Below, piece by piece: positions 17,378 through 25,422 of a stretch of 64,000 nucleotides of DNA (its first letter is position 1; the number at the start of each line of letters is the position of its first letter). Location: positions 372,001 through 436,000 of the forward strand of contig NZ_PGTY01000002.1 in assembly GCF_002797915.1 (NCBI RefSeq). The letters run 5' to 3'. The notes under the pieces are model-generated. The model was not told the DNA's origin. It saw nothing but the letters and a program-made list of their open reading frames with translations, and did not search any database. This DNA comes from Yoonia maricola (GTDB taxonomy: Bacteria; Pseudomonadota; Alphaproteobacteria; Rhodobacterales; Rhodobacteraceae). The position numbers and the translations under genes are program-made.

Positions 17378-18159
17378 CGTAATTGTACCATCGCGCTTAG
17401 CATCTGATCGGCGGCCGTGATGACCTTGGAGTTCAACTCGTATCCGCGCTGCGCTTCAATCAAGTCTGTGACTTCGCGCACCGGATCAACGGAACTGTCT
17501 TCAAGATAACCTTGCCGGAGGATGCCCAACCCATCCTCGCCAGGTGTCGCCACGACCGATGGGCCAGAGGCGGGCGTTTCAAGAAATAGATTTGATCCAA
17601 TCGCCTCTAATCCCTTGGGGTTTGTGAAACCTGCAAGGGTGAATTGCCCCAGTAGCTGCGGTTCTACCTCGTCCAGAAAATAGCCATAAACCTCGCCCTC
17701 AGCGTTGATGGATAAAGACCGTGTGTCGCGTGGAACTGTTAAATCCGGGACCACAGGATAGCCATCAGACGTCACGATCAGCCCATCACCTGTCAGTTTG
17801 AGCGCGCCATCGCGCGTATAGGCGGCAGCTCCCGACGGTAGCGTTACCTCAAGGTATCCATCGCCTTCGATCGCAAGGTCCAGATCGCCGCCGGTTGCGC
17901 CCAATGCGCCTTGGCTAAGCAGCACCGACACAGCGCTGGGTCGCACGCCCAGCCCCAGTTGGATGCCTGTGGGCAATACAGTACCGTCTGATGCGTTGAT
18001 CGTGCCGGGGCGGACCATTTGCTGATAATGCAGATCGGCAAATTCGGCGCGCCGGGGGTTGTAGCCGGTGGTGTTCATATTGGCGAGGTTGTTTGAAATC
18101 ACCTCGACACGCATTTGTTGGGCGGTCATACCGGCCGCCGCGATCTTGAGTGCACGCAT
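17374..18159 (-). CDS. flgG: Flagellar distal rod protein FlgG
   Basis: FlgG builds the distal rod. The 261-residue protein begins MRALKIAAAGMTAQQMRVEVISNNLANMNTTGYNPRRAEF-type, containing the rod-protein N-terminal motif NNLANMNTTGY. It has the central flg_bbr region (DLDLAIEGDGYLEV) and ends with the C-terminal axial helix (VDPVREVTDLIEAQRGYELNSKVITAADQML). Length is normal. It lies 12 bases after flgF and overlaps flgA by 4 bases within the minus-strand basal-body operon. Confidence 0.96.
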   Translation of the reverse strand: MRALKIAAAGMTAQQMRVEVISNNLANMNTTGYNPRRAEFADLHYQQMVRPGTINASDGTVLPTGIQLGLGVRPSAVSVLLSQGALGATGGDLDLAIEGDGYLEVTLPSGAAAYTRDGALKLTGDGLIVTSDGYPVVPDLTVPRDTRSLSINAEGEVYGYFLDEVEPQLLGQFTLAGFTNPKGLEAIGSNLFLETPASGPSVVATPGEDGLGILRQGYLEDSSVDPVREVTDLIEAQRGYELNSKVITAADQMLSAMVQLR

Positions 18160-18171
18160 GTGTCGTCTCCT

Positions 18172-18888
18172 TTATGTACGGATGGCCTGGATGACGCTGC
18201 GAATGCGCTCATCTTCTTTGTCGAGAAAACTTTGACCCAGTTCATAGGCGCGCTGCACTTCGATCATGCGGCCAATTTGCAAGATCGGGTTCACGTTGGA
18301 TCCTTCAAGAAACCCCTGCAACATACGCCCGTCTGGTGCCGCTTCAAATCCGCCACGGGCATCAAACATCACACCGCCCTCGCGGACCATTTGCAGTGGA
18401 TCGGCCGGCATCACCAGCCCGACTTGGCCAATAGGTTGCCCACCCGCGCTGATCGTACCGTCCGGTCCGATCCCAATAGCGCCAAGTCCAAGCGGTATGA
18501 AAACAGGCGCGCCGCCTGCATCCAATACCGCATGCCCATCCGCTGTGACCAGGTCACCGTTTTCATTGGGGCCAAAGGCCCCCGCGCGGGTCAGCCGTGG
18601 GCCGCCCGGTGTGTCGATCAGGAAAAACCCTTCTCCTTCAATCGCCAGATCAAAGGTGCCGCCGGTTTGCGCCAACGCGCCCTGCGTCATCACCGTATTA
18701 CGCACATTTGCCGTCGCCATCGAGAGCGATGGTGCATCAGGCCCGACCGCTTTGACATGTTCGGCAAACAGAACACCCTCAGCCCGAAACCCAGTGGTGG
18801 AGGCATTGGCGATATTATTCGCCAGCGCCTGCATTTCGCTCAGTAAGCCAGACTGCCGGGTCAGCGCGGTATAGGATGCATTATCCAT
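18172..18888 (-). CDS. flgF: Flagellar proximal rod protein FlgF
   Basis: The 238-residue protein starts at the ATG at 18888 (MDNASYTALTRQSGLLSEMQ), sharing a TGATG junction with the fliQ stop. It has the rod motif ALANNIANASTTGFRAEGVLF and the central TFDLAIEGEGFFLIDTPGG. The C-terminal helix reads NVNPILQIGRMIEVQRAYELGQSFL. FlgF is a minor proximal-rod component. A frame continuing to 19116 only reads through fliQ. Placement of fliQ between flgF and fliE is the usual alphaproteobacterial arrangement. Confidence 0.95.
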   Translation of the reverse strand: MDNASYTALTRQSGLLSEMQALANNIANASTTGFRAEGVLFAEHVKAVGPDAPSLSMATANVRNTVMTQGALAQTGGTFDLAIEGEGFFLIDTPGGPRLTRAGAFGPNENGDLVTADGHAVLDAGGAPVFIPLGLGAIGIGPDGTISAGGQPIGQVGLVMPADPLQMVREGGVMFDARGGFEAAPDGRMLQGFLEGSNVNPILQIGRMIEVQRAYELGQSFLDKEDERIRSVIQAIRT

Positions 18889-19157
18889 CAGACACCCCCG
18901 GCGATGATCGGGATCAGTGTATTTTGAAACAGCGCGACCAGCTTTTCTGACATGAACGCCATCGTGATCCAGAACACACCGATGATCGCGGCCAATTTCG
19001 GCACGAAGGTCAGTGTCATTTCCTGAATGGAGGTCAGTGCCTGAAACAAGCCGACGATCAGGCCAGAGGCCAATGCCACCGACAAGATTGGGATGGATAT
19101 CACGAAGGCGACCCAAAGCCCTTGGCGCAGCGTGTCATAGAAAAGTGTTTCGCTCAT
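18888..19157 (-). CDS. fliQ: Flagellar type III export gate protein FliQ
   Basis: The 89-residue protein consists of two membrane hairpin segments (QGLWVAFVISIPILSVALASGLIVGLFQALTS and LAAIIGVFWITMAFMSEKLVALF) joined by the conserved loop IQEMTLTFVPKL, which is the FliQ signature. It completes the FliP-FliQ-FliR gate. It overlaps both neighbours (fliE and flgF) by one base. Length is normal for the family. Confidence 0.95.
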   Translation of the reverse strand: MSETLFYDTLRQGLWVAFVISIPILSVALASGLIVGLFQALTSIQEMTLTFVPKLAAIIGVFWITMAFMSEKLVALFQNTLIPIIAGGV

Positions 19158-19438
19158 CAGACAGGCATCCGCAGAATTTCCTGATAGGCTTCGACTACGC
19201 GGTCCCGGACTGTGACCGCTGTTTGTACCGCAAGTTCTGTCTGCGCCAACGCTGCGACCAGCGCATGTGGGTCTGCTCCGCTTGTCATCGCTTGCATGGC
19301 GGTATTTTCACTGGTTTGCAGTGTTGCCATAAAGCTGTTGGCGGCAGCCCCAAAGGTGCTGGCGGCGCCATCGACCTCTGGTGCGGTGGCGGTTTTGCTG
19401 GCGGCATAGTTTTGGGCAACGAGTGCGCTAATATCCAT
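19157..19438 (-). CDS. fliE: Flagellar hook-basal body complex protein FliE
   Basis: FliE is the adapter that links the rod to the MS ring. The 93-residue protein has the FliE C-terminal pattern: small-residue helix NSFMATLQTSENTAMQAM, then DPHALVAALAQTELAVQTAVTVRDRVVEAYQEILRMPV. The last stretch is nearly diagnostic. It is encoded 12 bases after flgC and shares one base with fliQ. Length is close to the family norm of about 100. Confidence 0.94.
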   Translation of the reverse strand: MDISALVAQNYAASKTATAPEVDGAASTFGAAANSFMATLQTSENTAMQAMTSGADPHALVAALAQTELAVQTAVTVRDRVVEAYQEILRMPV

Positions 19439-19450
19439 GATTGTTCGTCC

Positions 19451-19843
19451 TTAGTTGCGTAGTAAATCCATCAGGGCCGACGACATCTGCCGCACCTGAT
19501 CAAACATTTTGAGATTGGCTTCATAACTGCGCTGCGCTTCGCGCGCGTCCGCAATTTCGATCAACAGGTTCACGTTGGATCCGTCATAGTGACCGGTATC
19601 GTCTGCCAGCGGATGCGCGGGGTCGTAGACCCGCCTCAGCTCTGTTTGATCCAGCCGCATGGGGCCAGTTTCAACCGCGCCTGTTACCCGGCCTTGCGTG
19701 ACCATTTCTTCAAAAGTGATCGCCTTGCGCCGGTATCCCGGCGTATCCGTATTGGCAATATTTTCAGACACATGGCGTAACCTGCTGGCCTGTGCCTTCA
19801 TCCCGCTGCTGGCCACGGCAATGGCATCGCTGAAATCTGTCAT
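19451..19843 (-). CDS. flgC: Flagellar proximal rod protein FlgC
   Basis: The 130-residue protein has the rod-protein N-terminal motif RLRHVSENIANTDTPGYRRKAITFEEM and the C-terminal pattern DGSNVNLLIEIADAREAQRSYEANLKMFDQVRQM, both hallmarks of FlgC. It forms the proximal rod with FlgB and FlgF. It lies 9 bases after flgB and 12 before fliE in the same minus-strand operon. Length is normal for FlgC (about 130-140 residues). Confidence 0.95.
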   Translation of the reverse strand: MTDFSDAIAVASSGMKAQASRLRHVSENIANTDTPGYRRKAITFEEMVTQGRVTGAVETGPMRLDQTELRRVYDPAHPLADDTGHYDGSNVNLLIEIADAREAQRSYEANLKMFDQVRQMSSALMDLLRN

Positions 19844-19852
19844 ATTGCCCCC

Positions 19853-20239
19853 TTAACTTCTGCCAAGGCTGGTGCGCAGCACCGTCATTGTATGCCGGTA
19901 AATGGCCAATGCGCGATTGTGTTCGCGTGACACTTCAACGCTGTGCAGCATTTCATCTTCAACAGACACGGTATTGCCGTTGGGGGACGGATCACCGATG
20001 GGTGATGGCTGTCTGCGTATGTCGGGTGTGGTGTCACCGCCGCCGATATGGCCGGGACGGGTCGCGCGCATGTCGATCGCGCTGTTGTCTTGATAGACAT
20101 CCTTGAACGCCGCAATCGCCTGCGCTTGAAAATCAGGGGTGTCTGCATTCGCGATGTTGCGCGCAACGACAGCCTGTCTTGCGCCAGCATGGCGCGCCAT
20201 CGCGCCCGCGGTCTGGAACAGATCCAAAGAATTATACAT
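19853..20239 (-). CDS. flgB: Flagellar proximal rod protein FlgB
   Basis: I chose the ATG at 20239 (MYNSLDLFQTAGAMARHAGARQ), preceded by GGGAGAAC; this gives 128 residues, the normal FlgB length. The rod motif is QAVVARNIANADTPDFQAQAI. The C-terminal part (SVEDEMLHSVEVSREHNRALAIYRHTMTVLRTSL) is the usual FlgB ending. It heads the long minus-strand operon flgB-flgC-fliE-fliQ-flgF-flgG-flgA-flgH-fliL2, and is divergent from fliI across a ~60-bp promoter region. Confidence 0.93.
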   Translation of the reverse strand: MYNSLDLFQTAGAMARHAGARQAVVARNIANADTPDFQAQAIAAFKDVYQDNSAIDMRATRPGHIGGGDTTPDIRRQPSPIGDPSPNGNTVSVEDEMLHSVEVSREHNRALAIYRHTMTVLRTSLGRS

Positions 20240-20262
20240 CGGGGGTTCTCCCTCGGTTGCTT

Positions 20263-20291
20263 TCAACGAAGCATTAAGGGTGATTCCTTAA
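20263..20291. promoter_or_regulatory. Candidate regulatory sites in the flgB/fliI divergent promoter
   Basis: Two overlapping patterns are seen in the 62-bp gap. The first is TCAA-N7-TTAA at 20263-20277, one mismatch from the CtrA box. The second is a perfect inverted repeat TTAAGG-N6-CCTTAA at 20274-20291. Either could be an operator shared by the two divergent flagellar operons. Binding is inferred, not shown. Confidence 0.4.
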
Positions 20292-20301
20292 AAAGAAGTG
20301 T

Positions 20302-21669
20302 GTGGCATTTGAATGGATGGCGTTAATGCAAGAAAACCTTCTCGATCAAATGCGGCGCGCGGTGGGCCAACTGACGCATATTCATACCGCGGGGCATGTT
20401 ATCGGTGTCTCTGCCGGAACCGTGCATGCTGATTGCGCGACAGGTGAAACGCGCGTCGGTGATCGCGCCACGCTTTACACCTCTGGGCGCAAACGCATGG
20501 CAGAGGTCGTCAAGCTTGATCAGGCAGGCGCGCATTTGCTGGTCGATGGCACCACAGATGGTGTTTCGATCAATGATCCGGTGGTGTTTCGGCCTGCGCC
20601 CTCTTTTGCACCGCACACCGGTTGGATTGGGCGGGTGATTGACCCTGACGGCAAGCCGATGGATGGCAAACCTTTGCTGCCCGGTGCTGGGGCGTGCGAG
20701 ATTGATACGCCGCCGCCATCTGCGCATGAACGGCGCGGGCTGGGGCCGCGACTGGAAACGGGTTTGGCAGTTCTGAATACCGTGCTGCCTTTGGTACGCG
20801 GCCAGCGTGTTGGGCTTTTTGCAGGCTCTGGCGTTGGGAAATCAACGCTTTTGGCGGATTTGGCGCGCGGGGTGCAGGCGGATGTCATCGTGATTGCGTT
20901 GGTCGGCGAACGGGGCCGCGAAGTCGGGCATTTCGTTCAGGATGTCCTGGGCGCGGAGGGGATGGCGCGGGCTGTTGTAGTGGCTGCGACATCGGACACC
21001 GGGCCGCAGGTGCGCAGGCGCTGTGCATTGTCGGCCATGGCGGTGGCGGAATCTTTTCGTGACGCAGGGCTGCATGTGCTGTTGTTGATCGATTCTGTGA
21101 CACGTTTTTGCGAAGCACATCGCGAATTGGCGGTCGCCAGCGGCGAGAGCGCGAATTTGCGGGGATATCCGGCATCAACCGGGCCGGCAATTGCGCGGCT
21201 TTGCGAAAGGGCAGGGCCCGGTGTGGGTACTGCGGGGGATATCACGGCTGTGTTTTCAGTGCTCGTCGCGGGCTCTGACATGGAAGAGCCGGTCGCCGAC
21301 ATGCTGCGTGGCGTTTTGGACGGGCATATCGTACTGGATCGCGAAATCGCCGAACGGGGGCGGTTTCCAGCGATTGATGTGGTGCGATCCGTGTCACGGG
21401 CGTTGCCGGATGCGGCCAACGAGAAGGAAAACGAAATCATCGCTAAAGCAAGGGGCCTGATGGGAACCTACGCGCGCTCGGAAATGATGGTGCAGGCGGG
21501 CCTTTATGTGGCGGGGTCTGACCCGATGTTGGATGCAGCCATCAGTGCGGCGCCCGCCTTGGATGATTTCCTGACAATCAAGGATACGCGGGGGACGATG
21601 GCGCATTTTGCGAAACTGCGACAAGCGATTGCAAACTCGCCAATGCGACCGGATGGGGCAAGTCTTTAG
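20302..21669 (+). CDS. fliI: Flagellar export ATPase FliI
   Basis: FliI is the F1-beta-like ATPase that energises and unfolds export substrates. The frame opens with GTG at 20302 (455 residues). ATGs at 20317 and 20326 are alternatives, the latter with GGATGG six bases upstream, so the true N terminus is uncertain by 8 residues. The Walker A motif is AGSGVGKST at ~173-181, followed by GERGREVGHFV, the Walker B region VLLLIDSVTRFCEAHRE, and RGYPASTGP. The C-terminal domain binds FliH and FliJ. The stop overlaps the convergent DUF1217 gene by 4 bases. Confidence 0.95.
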   Translation: MAFEWMALMQENLLDQMRRAVGQLTHIHTAGHVIGVSAGTVHADCATGETRVGDRATLYTSGRKRMAEVVKLDQAGAHLLVDGTTDGVSINDPVVFRPAPSFAPHTGWIGRVIDPDGKPMDGKPLLPGAGACEIDTPPPSAHERRGLGPRLETGLAVLNTVLPLVRGQRVGLFAGSGVGKSTLLADLARGVQADVIVIALVGERGREVGHFVQDVLGAEGMARAVVVAATSDTGPQVRRRCALSAMAVAESFRDAGLHVLLLIDSVTRFCEAHRELAVASGESANLRGYPASTGPAIARLCERAGPGVGTAGDITAVFSVLVAGSDMEEPVADMLRGVLDGHIVLDREIAERGRFPAIDVVRSVSRALPDAANEKENEIIAKARGLMGTYARSEMMVQAGLYVAGSDPMLDAAISAAPALDDFLTIKDTRGTMAHFAKLRQAIANSPMRPDGASL

Positions 21670-22472
21670 GCAAATAAATTCGGGGTTGATTGCAAGAGAG
21701 TCAGTGCGGTTGACCCTGCAGAGCTTGCGGCGAGATCATCAGCCTCTGATCGGACGAGGAACAGACGGATCAGTTTTTCTTCCTGTTCCGGGGTCGCAAT
21801 CTGAGCGATATCGTCCGTACCAAAGACCGCAACCGCGCGTTCTTGAAACACCTCGCGTTGCTTGTCGATATCAATACCGGCAAGGCCGCTAGGCAGGCCA
21901 AGGGCTGTTTGAAACACCTCTCGCAATGGGGCGTTACCCATGATGGAAAACCAGCGGCCCGTGTTTGTTTCATTACGATCAATAATATCTGCGACGCCTG
22001 AATTCACATTGCTGGCAAGGCGCAGATCGTTGTTCTGATCGCCGACCGCACGGGCAAATTGTTGGGTCTCAAACCGATCGATAATCTCGTTCGGAAGGCT
22101 GTTTAGCACTGTACGCGGTACGGGGCTGTTGCCAAAACCGAAAGCCTCGCTCAGGTCGGCATACCGGTTATCGGCCAAACGATTGGCAAGGGCGTCATCT
22201 GCCAGCGTGCCGTCTTCAAGCACCTTCTGGATAAAGGCACGGTTATCAATATCGTCATCCAACCCAAAGGCGCCAAGCGCGACAGTCAAAAGCTGCCGAT
22301 CATTGACGAGGTCGCTGGCTGTCTGCACGTTACCAATGTTTTCGCGAAAATAGTCGGTGGCACGCTGCACAGGTGCGCTGTCGGCAAAGGCGGTCTGCTG
22401 CGCCTCTGCCGTGCGTTCAAGAAAGCGCCAACCAGTGAGGCCGGTAAAGGGAAGGACCGGTTGAAAGCTCAT
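21666..22472 (-). CDS. DUF1217 flagellar protein
   Basis: The 268-residue protein matches the alphaproteobacterial DUF1217 family, recognisable from FQPVLPFTGLTGWRFLERT at the N terminus and the repeated short helical units of the type ASDLVNDRQLLTVALGAFGLDDDIDNRAFIQKVLEDG. Members sit in flagellar clusters and some are described as secreted or flagellum-associated; the exact role is not settled. It has no signal peptide. Translation is coupled to flbT by a 4-base overlap, which ties it to the filament genes. Confidence 0.85.
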   Translation of the reverse strand: MSFQPVLPFTGLTGWRFLERTAEAQQTAFADSAPVQRATDYFRENIGNVQTASDLVNDRQLLTVALGAFGLDDDIDNRAFIQKVLEDGTLADDALANRLADNRYADLSEAFGFGNSPVPRTVLNSLPNEIIDRFETQQFARAVGDQNNDLRLASNVNSGVADIIDRNETNTGRWFSIMGNAPLREVFQTALGLPSGLAGIDIDKQREVFQERAVAVFGTDDIAQIATPEQEEKLIRLFLVRSEADDLAASSAGSTALTLLQSTPNLFA

Positions 22473-22873
22473 TGTGGTGCCGTCCCAAGCAAGCGCGCCT
22501 CGCGTGGCAGCAGATTGCGCAGCGCCTTGAGGGTGCGGTAGAAGTCCAGCCGACCGACTGCATCGGTCGCGCTGTCAAGGTGGGTGCGGCTGTCGTCATC
22601 GCGCAGCGCCTGACTTAGCTGTTCGATACCGCGCAGGATTTGATGTTTTGCGTCATCTTCTTCCACATCACCGGACAGGACCAGTTGCGCAATATAACAG
22701 ACGCGGCGGACGGGTGTGTTCACCTCATCAGGGCGAATAGCGTCGCGCAGGCGCAGTATATTGGCGTTAGGTGTCAGGATCGACAGACGGCTGCGGCGGT
22801 CACCGTTTTCGATGACGGCACCGTTAACCAGAACCCGTTCTCTGGGGTTCAGTTTCAAGACAAGACCGGACAT
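22469..22873 (-). CDS. flbT: Flagellin mRNA regulator FlbT
   Basis: FlbT is a small alphaproteobacterial protein that binds the 5' leader of flagellin mRNA and limits its translation in Caulobacter. The 134-residue protein shows the family start LVLKLNPRERVLVNGAVIENGDRRSRLSILTPNANILRLRDAI and the VCYIAQLVLSGD core. It sits between flaF (TGATG overlap) and the DUF1217 gene (4-base overlap), directly downstream of the flagellin gene it probably regulates, the usual alphaproteobacterial order. Confidence 0.94.
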   Translation of the reverse strand: MSGLVLKLNPRERVLVNGAVIENGDRRSRLSILTPNANILRLRDAIRPDEVNTPVRRVCYIAQLVLSGDVEEDDAKHQILRGIEQLSQALRDDDSRTHLDSATDAVGRLDFYRTLKALRNLLPREARLLGTAPQ

Positions 22874-23247
22874 CAGGATGCCTCCTGCCCGTTCAGGCCC
22901 CTGAGTACGGCCATATTGATGTCAATCAGCGCACTGGGGTCTGCTTTGCCACGAATAACCTGCTGGCTGTGATGATCGGTAAACTCAGCGAGGTAGAAAA
23001 TCTGCGCGCGCAGTTCCTTCGGCAGTGCGTTGCCCTTGTCAGCAACATCGACCGCCATTGTGGTCCACATCTGGCGATTGTCGTGGATCGCCGCCATCAG
23101 TTTTGGGAAATCAGGGGTGGGCATCTTGCTCAGCCGTTGCAGGCGCGAGGTAATCTGGGTGATCAGCTGCGCTTCAACCGAGCGGGTGGTGCGCACCGCG
23201 ACCTGATTGGGGGCATAGGCTTGCTTTGCTTGTTCAATAACGTTCAC
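22873..23247 (-). CDS. flaF: Flagellar biosynthesis regulator FlaF
   Basis: FlaF works with FlbT and flagellin; in Caulobacter it is needed for flagellin secretion and translation. The correct start appears to be the GTG at 23247 (VNVIEQAKQAYAP), with GGAAAGGA upstream, giving 124 residues. The frame open to 23331 would run through the flagellin terminator hairpin and is rejected. Motifs typical of FlaF are QAKQAYAPNQVAVRTTRSVEAQL and NRQMWTTMAVDVADKGNALP. Confidence 0.92.
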   Translation of the reverse strand: MNVIEQAKQAYAPNQVAVRTTRSVEAQLITQITSRLQRLSKMPTPDFPKLMAAIHDNRQMWTTMAVDVADKGNALPKELRAQIFYLAEFTDHHSQQVIRGKADPSALIDINMAVLRGLNGQEAS

Positions 23248-23306
23248 GCGTGGTCCTTTCCGGCGCAGTGTAGAACGAGGCCCGATTTTATCGTGGCCAG
23301 GAAAGC

Positions 23307-23332
23307 GGTGGCGCCAAAGAAATGGCGCCACC
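23307..23332 (-). terminator. Perfect hairpin just after the flagellin gene
   Basis: A 10-bp perfect stem (GGTGGCGCCA / TGGCGCCACC) with a 6-base loop lies 7 bases after the flagellin stop codon and before flaF. On the minus strand the following bases are GCTTTCC, so the T tract is weak. It may partly terminate or protect the 3' end of the abundant flagellin mRNA while letting some transcription into flaF-flbT. Confidence 0.6.
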
Positions 23333-23339
23333 GTCTATT

Positions 23340-24878
23340 TTAACGGAACAGAGACAAGATTGTCTGCGGCGCCTGGTTCGCAATCGACAGGGACTGTACG
23401 CCCAACTGCTGTTGCACCTGAAGCGCCTGCAAACGGGCTGACGTTTCTTCCAGATCGGCATCAACCAATGCGCCGATGCCGGACTTCAACGAATCTGTCA
23501 GGTTCGAGATAAATTCGGACTGGGTCTCAATCCGCCCTTGGCTGGAACCAAACTCTGCCGCGGCATCAATGGTTGTGTTGATGTAGGTTTCGATGTTTGC
23601 CAATGCAGCAACAACACCTTCGTCTGTCGTCACATCCAGTTTATCCAACCCGACAAGTCCACCGGTTGCTGTACCGCCAGCGGCACCATCATCGGCCAGT
23701 GCAAGCGCGGCACCATCATTGTCGATCTGCAAAATCCATGCGCCAGTGGTTTCATCCTGCGTCACATTGGTTGAGATGTTTTCGATCCCGGCACCGTCGA
23801 TCACGGTCTTCAGACCACGGGCGACATCTTCAAAGGTTTCATTCGGACCAGCAACATAATCATAGTTTACGCCGCCAATGCTGGCACGATAACCGTCCCC
23901 TTCAGCAACACCAGCTGTTGTCGAAAATTCAATTTCTGACGCGCGGGCGTTGATCGTCTGGGTGTTTGTGGTCGCAGCCGCTGCTGTGACGCCATTCGCC
24001 TGCAGTGCGAAAGTCGCTGCGCCATTGCCGCTGGTATTCACGGCGATATCGTCAAACTTTGACGTGGAGCTGATGCTGATCACAGAGCCTGTCACGTCCG
24101 CTGAGATATCTTCAATGCCGGCAGCGTTGATCGCCGCTGTCAGGCCCGAGGCCAAAGCATCCGTCGTCGTTGTGGTCGTGGTAAAGCTGACAGTTTCACC
24201 AGCGATCTGGAAGTTGTATGTTTGGTTCGCAGCAACTGTCCCCGCAACGGTGGCTTCCAACACGTTAGCGCCGTTTGAGAATGCGTCGCCTGTACCATCC
24301 GCAGCAAGGTTACCGCCTGGGGTTGCTGTGATGTTGGCCCCCAAAGGCGCACCGGTTCCAAAGACACCGGCATCCGTGCTCAGGTCTTGTCGCGCGACCT
24401 CGATGTTGGCGGATGTGACAGTGCCATCGCTGGCCCGGTCAAGCGAGGACAGGATGTTCACACTATCCGTACCGGACAGCATGTTGAGGCCATTAAACTG
24501 TGCCGCACCGACGACAGATGCGATCTGATCAGAAATTGCTTCTACATCAGCCTGCAGCTTGGTCCGGTCTACGTTTTCGCCCTGCGACGCAACGATCTTT
24601 TCCTTCATATCGTTGAGCAGGTCCGTCACCGTCTCAGCACCGTTACGTGCCACAGCGACAGAGGATTCGCCCAAAGACAGGCTTTCAGAGATTGCTTTAA
24701 ATCCTTTGACGTCGGATTCCATTACTTTGGAAATCGCCCAGACAGCCGAGTTGTCTTTGGCAGAAGCAACCTCTTTCCCGGTCGAGATCATCGACTGGGT
24801 TTGCGCTAGGTCAGAGTTGATGGATTTCAGTGTTTGCAGCGCAACCATTGCGCTGTTGTTCGTCAGAATGCTGGCCAT
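23340..24878 (-). CDS. fliC: Flagellin
   Basis: The 512-residue filament subunit has the standard D0/D1 ends. The N terminus is MASILTNNSAMVALQTLKSI with ISTGKEVASAKDNSAVWAISKVM; the C terminus is ARLQALQVQQQLGVQSLSIANQAPQTILSLFR. The central surface region (residues ~150-420) is long for a Roseobacter flagellin and contains two related modules (~205-280 and ~310-388), each with a beta stretch followed by a helix of the type LTAAINAAGIEDIS or LKTVIDGAGIENIS. The ATG has GAAGGACC upstream. flaF, flbT and DUF1217 follow on the same strand. Confidence 0.96.
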   Translation of the reverse strand: MASILTNNSAMVALQTLKSINSDLAQTQSMISTGKEVASAKDNSAVWAISKVMESDVKGFKAISESLSLGESSVAVARNGAETVTDLLNDMKEKIVASQGENVDRTKLQADVEAISDQIASVVGAAQFNGLNMLSGTDSVNILSSLDRASDGTVTSANIEVARQDLSTDAGVFGTGAPLGANITATPGGNLAADGTGDAFSNGANVLEATVAGTVAANQTYNFQIAGETVSFTTTTTTTDALASGLTAAINAAGIEDISADVTGSVISISSTSKFDDIAVNTSGNGAATFALQANGVTAAAATTNTQTINARASEIEFSTTAGVAEGDGYRASIGGVNYDYVAGPNETFEDVARGLKTVIDGAGIENISTNVTQDETTGAWILQIDNDGAALALADDGAAGGTATGGLVGLDKLDVTTDEGVVAALANIETYINTTIDAAAEFGSSQGRIETQSEFISNLTDSLKSGIGALVDADLEETSARLQALQVQQQLGVQSLSIANQAPQTILSLFR

Positions 24879-25030
24879 GGTTCATGGTCCTTCATGTTTG
24901 GCGCTTTGCGCCGGGTTGGTTGGAAACCCGCAGATTTTCTGCGGCTTGAAGCGTCATTCTGACGAGAACCATCGAACACTTCTTGTCGATGCGCCGTTGT
25001 GATGGCGTTGACAGATAAACCAACCTAGGC

Positions 25031-25045
25031 TGAACAAGCTGTTAA
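25031..25045 (-). promoter_or_regulatory. Candidate CtrA-like site upstream of flagellin
   Basis: Read on the minus strand this is TTAA, seven bases, TTCA, one mismatch from the CtrA box. It lies about 155 bases upstream of the flagellin ATG in the ~200-bp gap before the flgN-like gene. A 6-bp hairpin (CCGCAG/CTGCGG) lies between it and the start codon, within the probable leader that FlbT could contact. Confidence 0.35.
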
Positions 25046-25080
25046 TCCGGTCAGCCCAAATACAGAGAATTTGACTGAAA

Positions 25081-25422
25081 TCATGCCTTCTTTTCAACGC
25101 TGCGGTGATGATTCTGTACCAATTCCGCCCGGCCAGATGGATCATAGACGCGCAGCCCTTTTTGTACGTCACTTAAGGCTTCAAGCCGGTCGCCAGCCGC
25201 TGCGACACCTTTTATCGCAGCCGCGAGCAAAGATTGATTTTCGTCCATTTTTTGGCGCAGGGGGCGCAGCGTATATGTGTCAGGCTTTGATTTTGTGAGC
25301 TGGCCCAACAGATCTTCCTTACGTTGCAACAATGCGCCCAACGGCTCAAAATCAGCGGACATCAAAGCCTGCTTTTCCAAGTCGAGCACATCATGAAGTT
25401 GTGAAATCGCAGAATCAGGCAA
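25081..25422 (-). CDS. FlgN-like flagellar chaperone
   Basis: The 113-residue all-helical protein has the small FlgN-like pattern: LHDVLDLEKQALMSADFEPLGALLQRKEDLLGQL, then LRPLRQKMDENQSLLAAAIKGVAAAGDRLEAL. FlgN is the cytoplasmic export chaperone for the junction proteins FlgK and FlgL, both encoded at the left end of the window. It overlaps the flgJ-like gene by 8 bases. Small export chaperones vary a lot in sequence, so no symbol is assigned, but the combination of pattern and context is good. Confidence 0.75.
   Translation of the reverse strand: MPDSAISQLHDVLDLEKQALMSADFEPLGALLQRKEDLLGQLTKSKPDTYTLRPLRQKMDENQSLLAAAIKGVAAAGDRLEALSDVQKGLRVYDPSGRAELVQNHHRSVEKKA

Noticed and set aside
25048..25074. 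Possible sigma-28 promoter (TCAAATTC-N11-GCTGACCG) upstream of flagellin
   Set aside because: Only about half the bases match the sigma-28 consensus and the leader would be ~165 bases; too weak to list.
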